The position numbers and the translations under genes were made by a program. Source: an uncultured Moraxella sp. (GTDB taxonomy: Bacteria; Pseudomonadota; Gammaproteobacteria; Pseudomonadales; Moraxellaceae). From it: a DNA stretch of 8,412 nt. Positions 1-6,569 of this stretch are shown here, one piece after another; the stretch's first letter is position 1; each line of letters begins with the position of its first letter. Location of the stretch: assembly GCA_937975585.1 (NCBI GenBank), contig CALJUC010000111.1:1-8412 (forward strand), given 5' to 3'. The notes below the pieces were generated by a model that was not told where the DNA came from, did no database searches, and saw nothing but the letters and a program-made list of their open reading frames with translations.

Positions 1-1033
1 CAGGAATGGTCACCCCAAAAATCGCTTCTTTTTTCTCACCAATTTCGGTACGTTCAGCGATATAGCGTAAGCGGTCAAAATTCATATTGGCACCGCATAG
101 CACAGCAACGCAGTTTTTGCCTTGAAGGTTATGTTCTTCGATGTATTTTTTCATACCGGCAACAGCCAAGGCACCCGCTGGCTCGACGATACTGCGATTT
201 TCGTCATACACGTCTTTGATGGCAGCACAGACCTCATCATTGCTACAGGTAACGACATTCGGGTCAACTAAGATACCTGAGCCATCGCTTTTTTGTAGTT
301 TCACGACTTCAAATGGCAACTCACCAATTTGGGCAACCGCGACACCATCAACGAATAAGCCGACTTGCGGTAAACGCACGCGTTCGCCAGTTTCGAAGGC
401 GGCTTTTAGACAAGCAGCTTCTTCTGGCTCAACGGCAATAACTTGCACATGCGGTGCGATTTCGCCCAAGAAAGCCGCGATACCAGCGACCAAACCACCA
501 CCCCCAACGGCGATAAATACATAGTCCACTTGGCGCCATTGCTGGATAAGCTCCATCGCAATCGTGCCTTGACCCGCGATAACAAGCGCATCATCGTACG
601 GTGGGATAAAAGTCATGCCATCATCTTCGGCAAGTTGGATGGCATAGCGATTGGCTTCATCAAAGCTGTCGCCATGTAGCAACACATTGCCACCTAAGGC
701 TTTAACCGCGTTTACCTTGATATCCGGGGTGGTTCGTGGCATCACAATGATATTGTTAATTTTTAGGCGGCTAGCAGAATACGCCACACCTTGGGCATGG
801 TTACCCGCTGAAGCGGTAATCACGCCAAGCGCTTGTTCTTCAGGGCTTAATTGGCTAATACGGTTATAGGCACCGCGTAGTTTGAATGAAAATACCGGTT
901 GTAAGTCTTCACGTTTAAAACGAATATCATTGCTAAAACGGCGGCTTAAGAGTTTGGCAGGTTCAAGTGGGGTTTGGATGGCGGCATCATAGACCGTCGC
1001 TTGTAGGATGAGACGTACCCAATCTGATAACAT
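1..1033 (-). CDS. ilvA: Threonine deaminase (L-threonine ammonia-lyase, biosynthetic), C-terminus cut by window edge
   Basis: The enzyme is PLP-dependent and converts L-threonine to 2-oxobutanoate and ammonia, the committed step of isoleucine synthesis, in the cytoplasm. The reverse strand reads 344 uninterrupted codons that align along their whole length with E. coli IlvA (about 514 residues). Visible landmarks are SFKLRGAY with the PLP Schiff-base lysine at K51, the substrate-loop motif TASAGNHAQGVA (residues 73-84), the PLP phosphate-binding VGGGGL (176-181), and EPAGALAVAGMKKY (284-297). After ERTEIGEKKEAI (327-338) the sequence enters the first ACT-like regulatory domain, FGVTIP, and then leaves the window, so isoleucine feedback control cannot be judged. 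The ATG at 1031-1033 is supported by AGGTGA (complement of 1038-1043) four bases upstream. Compared with E. coli there are about nine extra residues near 246-258. It is divergent from rpiA. The family assignment is firm; catabolic TdcB is unlikely because the chain continues into a regulatory domain. Confidence 0.96.
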   Translation of the reverse strand, partial: MLSDWVRLILQATVYDAAIQTPLEPAKLLSRRFSNDIRFKREDLQPVFSFKLRGAYNRISQLSPEEQALGVITASAGNHAQGVAYSASRLKINNIIVMPRTTPDIKVNAVKALGGNVLLHGDSFDEANRYAIQLAEDDGMTFIPPYDDALVIAGQGTIAMELIQQWRQVDYVFIAVGGGGLVAGIAAFLGEIAPHVQVIAVEPEEAACLKAAFETGERVRLPQVGLFVDGVAVAQIGELPFEVVKLQKSDGSGILVDPNVVTCSNDEVCAAIKDVYDENRSIVEPAGALAVAGMKKYIEEHNLQGKNCVAVLCGANMNFDRLRYIAERTEIGEKKEAIFGVTIP

Positions 1034-1037
1034 AATT

Positions 1038-1043
1038 TCACCT
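1038..1043 (-). promoter_or_regulatory. Ribosome binding site of ilvA
   Basis: The reverse strand reads AGGTGA, four bases before the ATG of ilvA. It fits the anti-Shine-Dalgarno and fixes the chosen start. Confidence 0.6.
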
Positions 1044-1117
1044 AAGAATCATTAGGACATAATAAAAAACTGAATAACCAAAAAGTTGGCAACAGAAATA
1101 CTCAATCGCCTAAGGCT

Positions 1118-1147
1118 ATTATATAACTAGCACTATAATATAGATAA
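1118..1147 (-). promoter_or_regulatory. Possible ilvA promoter
   Basis: The reverse strand has a perfect TATAAT (complement of 1118-1123) about 85 bases before the ilvA ATG. The -35 is poor: with an 18-base spacer it is TTATCT (complement of 1142-1147). That -35 position lies inside the 19-bp tandem repeat, so a regulator bound there could affect ilvA. This is inference from consensus matching only. Confidence 0.3.
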
Positions 1148-1174
1148 TGACTAACAATATAGATAATGACTAAC
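1137..1174. repeat. Perfect tandem duplication of a 19-bp unit
   Basis: The unit aatatagataatgactaac occurs at 1137-1155 and again at 1156-1174 with no mismatch and no spacer. Two copies, each about two helical turns long, could form a paired operator, or could be a recent slippage duplication. The AT-rich composition makes short coincidental repeats easier, but 19 identical adjacent bases indicate true duplication. Confidence 0.9.
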
Positions 1175-1217
1175 GAACCTATTTTATCGCTTGTTTACGT
1201 CATTTTAATACGCTATC

Positions 1218-1263
1218 AAACGCGCTTGCTGTACGATTGGCACATTTGTTCGCGCGTTTTTTT
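1218..1263 (+). terminator. Terminator-like hairpin with T-tract upstream of rpiA
   Basis: AAACGCGC (1218-1225) is perfectly complementary to GCGCGTTT (1252-1259), giving an 8-bp stem with a 26-base loop, and the T-run continues to 1263 (seven T in total). The shape is that of a rho-independent terminator read on the plus strand, although the loop is long. No plus-strand gene lies upstream in the intergenic region, so it would end either a short RNA starting near 1140-1200 or antisense transcription coming from across ilvA. It could also be a chance structure. Confidence 0.4.
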
Positions 1264-1286
1264 CGTCAAATGCGTTTAGTTGACGA
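1263..1286. repeat. Inverted repeat TCGTCAA-N10-TTGACGA
   Basis: TCGTCAA (1263-1269) and TTGACGA (1280-1286) are perfect inverted copies around a 10-base spacer, right after the T-tract of the preceding hairpin. The size fits a dimeric regulator's operator or a small hairpin in an rpiA leader. No regulator is encoded nearby. Confidence 0.45.
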
Positions 1287-1404
1287 TAACCAATCACCAT
1301 GAATATTGGGATGACAAAAAATAGGACGTAGACACAATTTATTGCGGATGAAAATAAGCTCTTAGATTATGCCTTTGGGGGTTAGCTTGCAAGTGTTTTT
1401 ACGG

Positions 1405-1410
1405 TAAAAT
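1405..1410 (+). promoter_or_regulatory. Possible -10 element for rpiA
   Basis: TAAAAT lies 87 bases before the rpiA ATG. The hexamer 17 bases upstream (TTAGCT, 1382-1387) is a weak -35. This is the best plus-strand candidate close to the gene, but it rests on consensus resemblance only. Confidence 0.2.
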
Positions 1411-1497
1411 AAGTTAAGTGATAGATAGCGATTAGTTTTTAGTCGAGGTTAGTTTATTACAAACGATTATTTTATATAGGGCATAAGGGCACACATC

Positions 1498-2166
1498 ATG
1501 ACAGCAACCACCCAACAACAGCAAAAACAGGCCGTTGCGGCTGAAGCACTCAAATACATCGAATCAGGTATGGTTCTCGGTGTGGGCACCGGTAGTACCG
1601 TCAACTGCTTGATTGAGTTATTGCCAAAGGTCAATCTTAAAGGTGCGGTCGCAAGCTCACAAGTGACTGAGGACAAGCTACGTGCGTTGGGTATTGAAAT
1701 CATGGACCTTAACTTTACCGGTACACTCGACTTGTATATCGATGGTGCCGATGAAGTCAATGAAAACCTACAGCTTGTCAAAGGCGGTGGTGGTGCATTG
1801 ACCCGTGAAAAAATCGTGGCCGCTGCCTCAAAAGAATTTATCTGTATGGTCGATGAAAGCAAATGGGTAAAACAGCTTGGTGTGGGTTTTCCGTTACCGA
1901 TTGAAGTGTTGCCACAAGCACGCTCCTATGTGGCGCGTGAGTTGGTACAAATGGGCGGTGAGCCGGTCTATCGCGAAGGCTTCGTTACGGACTATGGTAA
2001 CGTTATCTTAGATGTATATGGCCTAGACATCCAAGTCCCAGCCGAGATGGAGCAACGCATCAATAATATCGTTGGCGTGGTCTGTAATGGTTTATTTGCG
2101 GCACAAGCAGCCGATAAGCTACTCATTGCTTCAGCGCAAGGTGTCCAAACGTTAACAGCAAAGTAA
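1498..2166 (+). CDS. rpiA: Ribose-5-phosphate isomerase A
   Basis: RpiA interconverts ribose 5-phosphate and ribulose 5-phosphate in the non-oxidative pentose-phosphate pathway, in the cytoplasm. The 222 residues match the family length (E. coli 219) and align end to end. Visible motifs are the phosphate-binding loop GTGST (30-34), YIDGADEVN (80-88) with active-site D82 and D85, VKGGGGALTREK (94-105) with catalytic K95 and E104 (the general base by analogy with E. coli E103), and FPLPIEVLPQA (131-141). The N-terminus is glutamine-rich (QQQQKQ, 6-11), a modest oddity before the first helix. The ATG has AAGGG (1485-1489) eight bases upstream. The gene stands alone, divergent from ilvA and convergent with phaB, and is followed by a strong terminator. 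The assignment is firm; RpiB is an unrelated fold. Confidence 0.98.
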   Translation: MTATTQQQQKQAVAAEALKYIESGMVLGVGTGSTVNCLIELLPKVNLKGAVASSQVTEDKLRALGIEIMDLNFTGTLDLYIDGADEVNENLQLVKGGGGALTREKIVAAASKEFICMVDESKWVKQLGVGFPLPIEVLPQARSYVARELVQMGGEPVYREGFVTDYGNVILDVYGLDIQVPAEMEQRINNIVGVVCNGLFAAQAADKLLIASAQGVQTLTAK

Positions 2167-2206
2167 TGGTTAAAAAATTAACGATTGAGCCGTGAAACTT
2201 GGCATA

Positions 2207-2239
2207 AAAAAGCGCTTATCAAATCGATAAGCGCTTTTT
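2207..2239. terminator. Bidirectional rho-independent terminator between rpiA and phaB
   Basis: AAAAAGCGCTTATC (2207-2220) and GATAAGCGCTTTTT (2226-2239) form a perfect 14-bp stem with the loop aaatc. The stem ends in a T-run when read from either strand, so it can end both rpiA and the convergent phaB transcript. It starts 40 bases after the rpiA stop and lies 24 bases beyond the phaB stop. Confidence 0.92.
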
Positions 2240-2263
2240 ACTACCTATATCATCGGCACGCAA

Positions 2264-3031
2264 TTATTGCATGTATTGGCCGCCGTTGATGTTAATGGTC
2301 GCACCAGTAACAAATCCTGCACCATCGCTAACCAAGTACATAACCGCCGCTGCGATTTCTTCTGGTGTTGCCAAACGACCTAGTGGGATACCGGCTTTGA
2401 TGCTTTCCAATACTTTCTCTGGAACAGCCATCACCATCTTAGTACCGGTGTAACCCGGGGCAACCACGTTGACGGTTACGTTTGATTTAGCACCTTCTTG
2501 AGCCAATGCTTTGGTAAAGCCAATGATACCTGCTTTAGCTGCTGAGTAGTTAGCTTGACCGAACTGGCCTTTTACGCCGTTGATTGAACTGATGTTAACG
2601 ATACGGCCTGATTTTTGCTCAAGCATTTTGTTGTATACTGGGAATGTGGTGGTGTAAAGTGATTTTAAGTTGGTGTCTAGTACTGCTGACCACTGTTCAA
2701 AGCTCATTTTTTTGAAGGTTGAGTCACGCGTGATACCAGCATTATTGACTAATACGTCAATGTGGCCTGCTTTTTCAATCGCTTCATTGATAGCTTGGGT
2801 AGCGGTTTCATGGTTGGTTAAGTCAGCTTGTAGGAAGGTAAAGTCATCAGCATTTAAACCTTCTTCTTTTAGCCAGTCTTGGCCGCGGTCAGAAGTGCTG
2901 TCAGCACGTGGGGTGTAAGTTGCAATAACATGGTAACCTTCGTTAACCAATGAACGGCAAATCTCAGTACCGATACCGCCTAGTGCGCCAGTAACTAAAG
3001 CTATTTTTTTATTTTGAGTATTGGTTGACAT
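2264..3031 (-). CDS. phaB: Acetoacetyl-CoA reductase (PhaB-type short-chain dehydrogenase)
   Basis: PhaB reduces acetoacetyl-CoA to (R)-3-hydroxybutyryl-CoA, usually with NADPH, to supply monomer for poly-3-hydroxybutyrate. The 255 residues are a complete classical SDR: TGALGGIG (14-21) for cofactor binding, NNAG (96-99), N121, and the catalytic S149, Y162 and K166. The segment NGVKGQFGQANYSAAKAG (151-168) is the PhaB hallmark and closely matches Cupriavidus necator PhaB, including the Q-F-G-Q substrate-contact residues; FabG proteins usually differ there. The C-terminus ends GGQYMQ, like GGLHMG in C. necator. The start at 3029-3031 is chosen because AAGGAGA (complement of 3037-3043) sits five bases upstream and the protein then begins just before the first beta strand. 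The frame stays open for 33 more codons to 3130, but without a ribosome binding site. No phaA, phaC or phasin gene lies in the window, so its polymer role is inferred from family. Confidence 0.92.
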   Translation of the reverse strand: MSTNTQNKKIALVTGALGGIGTEICRSLVNEGYHVIATYTPRADSTSDRGQDWLKEEGLNADDFTFLQADLTNHETATQAINEAIEKAGHIDVLVNNAGITRDSTFKKMSFEQWSAVLDTNLKSLYTTTFPVYNKMLEQKSGRIVNISSINGVKGQFGQANYSAAKAGIIGFTKALAQEGAKSNVTVNVVAPGYTGTKMVMAVPEKVLESIKAGIPLGRLATPEEIAAAVMYLVSDGAGFVTGATININGGQYMQ

Positions 3032-3036
3032 AACAT

Positions 3037-3043
3037 TCTCCTT
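3037..3043 (-). promoter_or_regulatory. Ribosome binding site of phaB
   Basis: The reverse strand reads AAGGAGA, an almost ideal Shine-Dalgarno five bases before the ATG at 3029-3031. It decides between this start and an upstream in-frame ATG ending at 3130. Confidence 0.85.
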
Positions 3044-3080
3044 TGTTAAGTGTCTTTTTGGTCGTATTTTATTAAAGTAG

Positions 3081-3261
3081 CATCGGTGAATTTCTAAAAA
3101 AGATTTGAGTAGTCCTTTAGCTATTGTCATAGTAACAAAAAATACTGACAGATTAGTGATAACTATACAAAAAATAACGTGATTAATTTTTATTGATATT
3201 AGTGGAATTGCAAACTATCATTTATTAATTAATGCTATAAAGTACTTACCATTCACCGATG
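3081..3261. repeat. Widely spaced 11-bp inverted repeat
   Basis: CATCGGTGAAT at 3081-3091 recurs as its exact reverse complement ATTCACCGATG at 3251-3261, with 159 bases between. One copy lies close to phaB and the other closer to glnE, so one regulator could in principle touch both transcription units. Extension beyond 11 bp fails on both sides. A chance origin cannot be excluded. Confidence 0.5.
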
Positions 3262-3292
3262 AATATGCTAGGCTTAAACATTGCAATAATGA

Positions 3293-3309
3293 TAGCCTCA
3301 TAAAGGCTA
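3293..3309 (+). other. Small hairpin in the glnE leader
   Basis: TAGCCT (3293-3298) and AGGCTA (3304-3309) pair perfectly around the loop cataa, about 70 bases before the glnE start. The upstream AGGCT at 3270-3274 could pair with the same left arm instead, so two mutually exclusive folds can be drawn. There is no T-tract, so it is not a terminator. Confidence 0.3.
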
Positions 3310-3377
3310 GGGCAACGGAACATAAGGGTCAGATTGAGCCAATAACCAGTATGGGATTAACGTAGGGCGGTTAGTAA

Positions 3378-6300
3378 ATGACGGGTAAATATAACGACAG
3401 TAATTCTGATAGCAGTAACCTCGATAGCAAACCTATGCCAGGTCATCATATATCTAACCAGCACCTTAACACCACACCGTCAACCTTAGCTAAGGATAGC
3501 CAAATTACTGATCAAGGAACGAGTCAAGTCAATATCACTTCCGCGCCAATCCATACCCAAACCAACGCCAAGCTTGCATCCAACACTATGAGTCATGGTA
3601 AACCCACACCCGAACAGCTCGAAACCTTGCGAATGGCCAGTGCATTTGCCTATCGAATTTGGGAAGCCAAGCCCAATGCTGTACAAGCCTTTTTACGTAG
3701 CTATCCGCTAGCCACACCCTTAAGTGAACAACAAATTAAAGACTTAATCCGTGATTATACCTTGGATGAAGATTGCCAAGTGGCCGATGATGCCACGGTT
3801 ATGCGTGGGTTGCGTCATCTGCGTAACTTTTTACAACTGCGGTGGATTTGGCAAGATGCGTTACAGTTGATTAGCCTTGAACAGCTAACGTGGGAATTAA
3901 CCAAGTTTGCCGATTACTGCCTAATTTTTGCCAAAGACTATGTCTATCAAAACTTGATAAAGCGCTATGGTGAGCCGATTTTTTACACGGGCAAAAACAA
4001 GCCGAAAGTTGATGATATGGCCATCATTGCCATGGGTAAAATGGGTGCGCAAGAACTGAATTTATCCAGTGATATCGATTTGATTTTTGTTCACCAAGGT
4101 CAAGGTGATACCGATGGCGACAAGGTCAATGGCACTAAGTCAATTGATAATAAAAAGTTTTTTACCAAATGGGGTCAAGGTATTATCGAGCTACTCGATA
4201 AACACACCCAAGACGGCTTTGTGTTTCGCATTGATATGCGCTTGCGTCCGTGGGGTGATGGGAGCGACTTGGCGATTCATTTATCGGCACTCGAAAAATA
4301 CTTTGCTCAACATGGCCGCGCGTGGGAGCGCTTTGCGTGGCTAAAAGCGCGTGTGGTGAATCCGATTAGTTTTGATGATGAATTAGAAGCGTTAATCAAG
4401 CCGTTTGTCTTCCGTTATTATGTCGACTATAGTGCGTTTGCCGCACTGCGTGAGATGAAGTCGCTTATCCAAAGCCAGGTTGAACAGCGTCAAGACAACG
4501 ATAATGTCAAATTGGGTGCCGGCGGTATTCGTGATATCGAGTTTATCGTCCAGTCATTTCAGCTTATCTATGGCGGGCGTGTATCCGATATTAAGGTCAA
4601 AAATTGCCTTAAAGCCATGCATCAGTTACACCTGTTTGGCTATTTGGATGATGACACTTATCAAGACTTGGATGCAGCTTATCGCTTTTTGCGCAGGCTT
4701 GAGCATGGTATCCAAGCCATCAATGATGAGCAAACCCAACGCTTGCCCAAAAACCCTGAGTTACAACGTAATTTGGCCTTGGTACTTGGGTTTAATGACT
4801 GGCAAGCGTTGCTTGAGCAGTTAAATAGTTATCGTGATACTGTTAAAGAGCCGTTTGATAACTTGGTCAGCGAGCGTCAACAACCTACCGAAGCGTGGGT
4901 TATCGACCAACAACAGAACTTAACTGAGTTGGATGACCGATTAACCAGTGACAATCAGCAAAAACTCACCCAATTTTGGCAAAGTAAACTGGTGACTACG
5001 CTGTCGGATGAAGCCAAAAAACGCTTAGATACCGCGTATCCGATTTTGATTAATGGCTTACTGCACGCTGATTTGACGGATGAAGGTATCAATATCGCCT
5101 TGCCGCGGCTATTAACCTTGCTTGAGTCGATTAGTCGGCGCTCGATTTATTTGATTATGTTTGCTGAAAACCCAGCGGCAACGACCAAATTAATGCCGAT
5201 GTTGGCCGCTAGCCCGTGGATTGCCAGTGAGCTTGCCAGTTATCCGGTGCTGCTTGATTCATTCCTGCGCGAAAAATACCGTCATTTACCAGAAAAAGAA
5301 GAACTCAGCAGTATTTTGCGTCAGCAATTGCTACGTGTTGAGCCGGGCGATGATGAAGGATTGTTAAACGCATTTCGGTTTTTCAAAAAAACCCAAGTAT
5401 TGGCCGTTGCGGCAAGTGATGTATTGGCAGAGCGCCCCATTATGAAGGTGTCTGATTCACTGACCTTCATCGCAGAAGTCGTCTTGCAACAAGCGTTAGA
5501 GCGGGTGTTTAGTGAATTGGTCAAAAAGCACGGCTATCCGATTAATGCCCATGGTGAACCGGTTAGTGAACATCATAACGGGTTTGCCATCATCGGTTAT
5601 GGTAAACTAGGCGGCCTCGAAATGAGCTATAGCTCAGATTTGGACTTGGTGTTTATCCATGAGATTGATGAAGAAGCCATGACCTTGGGCGAAAAGCCGA
5701 TTAGTGGGATGAAATTCGCAGCACGATTGGCGCAAAAACTGATGAACTATCTGACCACGCAAACTCGCGATGGTCGCGCCTATGAGATTGATATGCGTCT
5801 GCGTCCGTCAGGGCAAGCAGGAATGATGGTGGTGTCAAGTCACGCTTTTGAGATGTACCAACTGGAAAAAGCATGGGCATGGGAACACCAAGCGTTGGTA
5901 CGTGCGCGTGCGATTTGTGGTGACAGCCAAGTGATGGCAAGCTTTGACAAAATTCGCCAGACCGTATTGCAACTACCGCGTGCTGTGGATGCGGTGCGTA
6001 TTGATGTGTCGACCATGCGCCACAAAATGCAAGACCACCTAGGCAGCGATAAACATACCCAGCAGCAAGGGCTGTTTCATCTAAAGCAAGATGCGGGCGG
6101 TATGGTCGATATCGAGTTTATGGCACAGTTCGCGGTGTTGGCGTATGCCAATGATTATCCCGAGCTTGCGGTGTGGAGCGATAATGTGCGGATTTTTGAG
6201 ATGCTTGCCAAGACTGGGATTGTACCCAATGATGTGTGCATCAAGCTGACAGAAGCCTATCTGCGGATTCGTGCGGCAACCCATCGCTTGGCATTGGCCG

Positions 6301-6401
6301 AACAGCCGATTGTGGTGCCGGATGCTGATTGGCAGGCGTTACGTAGCTTTGTTGATGATACGTGGCAACATCTGATAGGACAACGTCCCCAGCAGTTTTA
6401 A
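3378..6401 (+). CDS. glnE: Bifunctional glutamine synthetase adenylyltransferase/deadenylase
   Basis: GlnE switches glutamine synthetase off by adenylylating its tyrosine and on again by phosphorolytic removal, under control of PII protein and glutamine. The 1007 residues carry both nucleotidyltransferase domains. The N-terminal deadenylase has MGKMGAQELNLSSDIDLIF (219-237) with metal ligands D232 and D234 and FRIDMRLRP (283-291). The C-terminal adenylyltransferase has GYGKLGGLEMSYSSDLDLVF (740-759) with D754 and D756 and YEIDMRLRP (802-810). LGAGGIRDIEFIVQ (379-392) and DAGGMVDIEFMAQ (905-917) follow each catalytic core. Alignment with E. coli GlnE (946 residues) holds from about residue 77 to the end. 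The first 70 residues have no counterpart and are nearly half Ser, Thr, Asn and Gln. The ATG at 3378 has AGGG ten bases upstream, a moderate match; the alternative ATG at 3588 (residue 71) has none, so I keep the longer form with reservation. It is first in a same-strand run with ilvE. Confidence 0.97.
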   Translation: MTGKYNDSNSDSSNLDSKPMPGHHISNQHLNTTPSTLAKDSQITDQGTSQVNITSAPIHTQTNAKLASNTMSHGKPTPEQLETLRMASAFAYRIWEAKPNAVQAFLRSYPLATPLSEQQIKDLIRDYTLDEDCQVADDATVMRGLRHLRNFLQLRWIWQDALQLISLEQLTWELTKFADYCLIFAKDYVYQNLIKRYGEPIFYTGKNKPKVDDMAIIAMGKMGAQELNLSSDIDLIFVHQGQGDTDGDKVNGTKSIDNKKFFTKWGQGIIELLDKHTQDGFVFRIDMRLRPWGDGSDLAIHLSALEKYFAQHGRAWERFAWLKARVVNPISFDDELEALIKPFVFRYYVDYSAFAALREMKSLIQSQVEQRQDNDNVKLGAGGIRDIEFIVQSFQLIYGGRVSDIKVKNCLKAMHQLHLFGYLDDDTYQDLDAAYRFLRRLEHGIQAINDEQTQRLPKNPELQRNLALVLGFNDWQALLEQLNSYRDTVKEPFDNLVSERQQPTEAWVIDQQQNLTELDDRLTSDNQQKLTQFWQSKLVTTLSDEAKKRLDTAYPILINGLLHADLTDEGINIALPRLLTLLESISRRSIYLIMFAENPAATTKLMPMLAASPWIASELASYPVLLDSFLREKYRHLPEKEELSSILRQQLLRVEPGDDEGLLNAFRFFKKTQVLAVAASDVLAERPIMKVSDSLTFIAEVVLQQALERVFSELVKKHGYPINAHGEPVSEHHNGFAIIGYGKLGGLEMSYSSDLDLVFIHEIDEEAMTLGEKPISGMKFAARLAQKLMNYLTTQTRDGRAYEIDMRLRPSGQAGMMVVSSHAFEMYQLEKAWAWEHQALVRARAICGDSQVMASFDKIRQTVLQLPRAVDAVRIDVSTMRHKMQDHLGSDKHTQQQGLFHLKQDAGGMVDIEFMAQFAVLAYANDYPELAVWSDNVRIFEMLAKTGIVPNDVCIKLTEAYLRIRAATHRLALAEQPIVVPDADWQALRSFVDDTWQHLIGQRPQQF

Positions 6402-6421
6402 TCTGAACATTAAGCGAATTT

Positions 6422-6494
6422 TTGATTCCAGTCGAATTTTTAATAGTATAGTTAACGAACAGCAATGCATACCTGACTCGCAAAGCTATATACT
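6422..6494 (+). promoter_or_regulatory. Possible promoter region for ilvE
   Basis: The 168-base gap after glnE is AT-rich and contains two -10-like hexamers, TATAGT at 6447-6452 and TATACT at 6489-6494. TTGATT at 6422-6427 could be a -35 for the first, but the 19-base spacer is long. No terminator hairpin follows glnE, so ilvE may be read from glnE, from its own promoter, or from both. Confidence 0.22.
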
Positions 6495-6558
6495 AATGGG
6501 TAAGTCAGTACATCTGATAAACCAAATCAAGTAAAGTAAATCAAATCAAAAAGCCAAT

Positions 6559-6563
6559 AGGAG
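6559..6563 (+). promoter_or_regulatory. Ribosome binding site of ilvE
   Basis: AGGAG lies six bases before the ATG at 6570 and only three before the adjacent in-frame ATG at 6567. The spacing favours the second ATG as start, but the difference is one residue. Confidence 0.75.
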
Positions 6564-6569
6564 TAAATG

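Larger units (their letters stand above)
1034..1497. other. Divergent intergenic region between ilvA and rpiA
   Basis: This 464-base AT-rich stretch has no credible protein-coding gene; the short frames, for example an ATG at 1299 running ten codons, lack support. It holds the ilvA ribosome binding site and a possible ilvA promoter on the minus strand, a perfect 19-bp tandem duplication (1137-1174), a hairpin followed by seven T (1218-1263), an inverted repeat TCGTCAA/TTGACGA (1263-1286), and the rpiA leader with its ribosome binding site. It is longer than needed for two back-to-back promoters, so an RNA leader or a small RNA is possible, but nothing in it matches an RNA family I recognise. 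Confidence 0.7.
3032..3377. other. Divergent intergenic region between phaB and glnE
   Basis: This 346-base AT-rich stretch contains no convincing gene. It holds the phaB ribosome binding site, a pair of 11-bp inverted copies at 3081-3091 and 3251-3261, a TATAGT on the minus strand (complement of 3162-3167) that might be a phaB -10 but has no good -35, a TATAAA on the plus strand at 3236-3241 that might serve glnE, again without a clear -35, and a small hairpin at 3293-3309. The A-rich runs around 3135-3175 are unexplained. Confidence 0.6.

Noticed and set aside
141..869. Plus-strand open frames across ilvA
   Set aside because: They lie opposite a clean, fully aligned ilvA frame, show no recognisable domain, and are expected shadows.
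1299..1331. Ten-codon frame upstream of rpiA as a leader peptide
   Set aside because: It has no ribosome binding site, no run of a regulatory amino acid codon, and is not followed by an attenuator.
1467..1862. Minus-strand 131-codon frame overlapping rpiA
   Set aside because: It is antisense to a well-conserved gene, has Ser/Pro/Cys-rich shadow composition and no family resemblance.
3032..3130. Longer phaB with 33 extra N-terminal residues starting at 3130
   Set aside because: There is no ribosome binding site before that ATG, the extra residues do not resemble the family, and an almost ideal site precedes the ATG at 3029-3031.
4087..4824. Plus-strand frames in other registers within glnE
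   Set aside because: The glnE frame is continuous and conserved throughout, so these are out-of-register readings.
6521..6552. A-rich AAATCAA-like repeats before ilvE
   Set aside because: The copies are short and irregular, and fit a low-complexity leader rather than a defined element.
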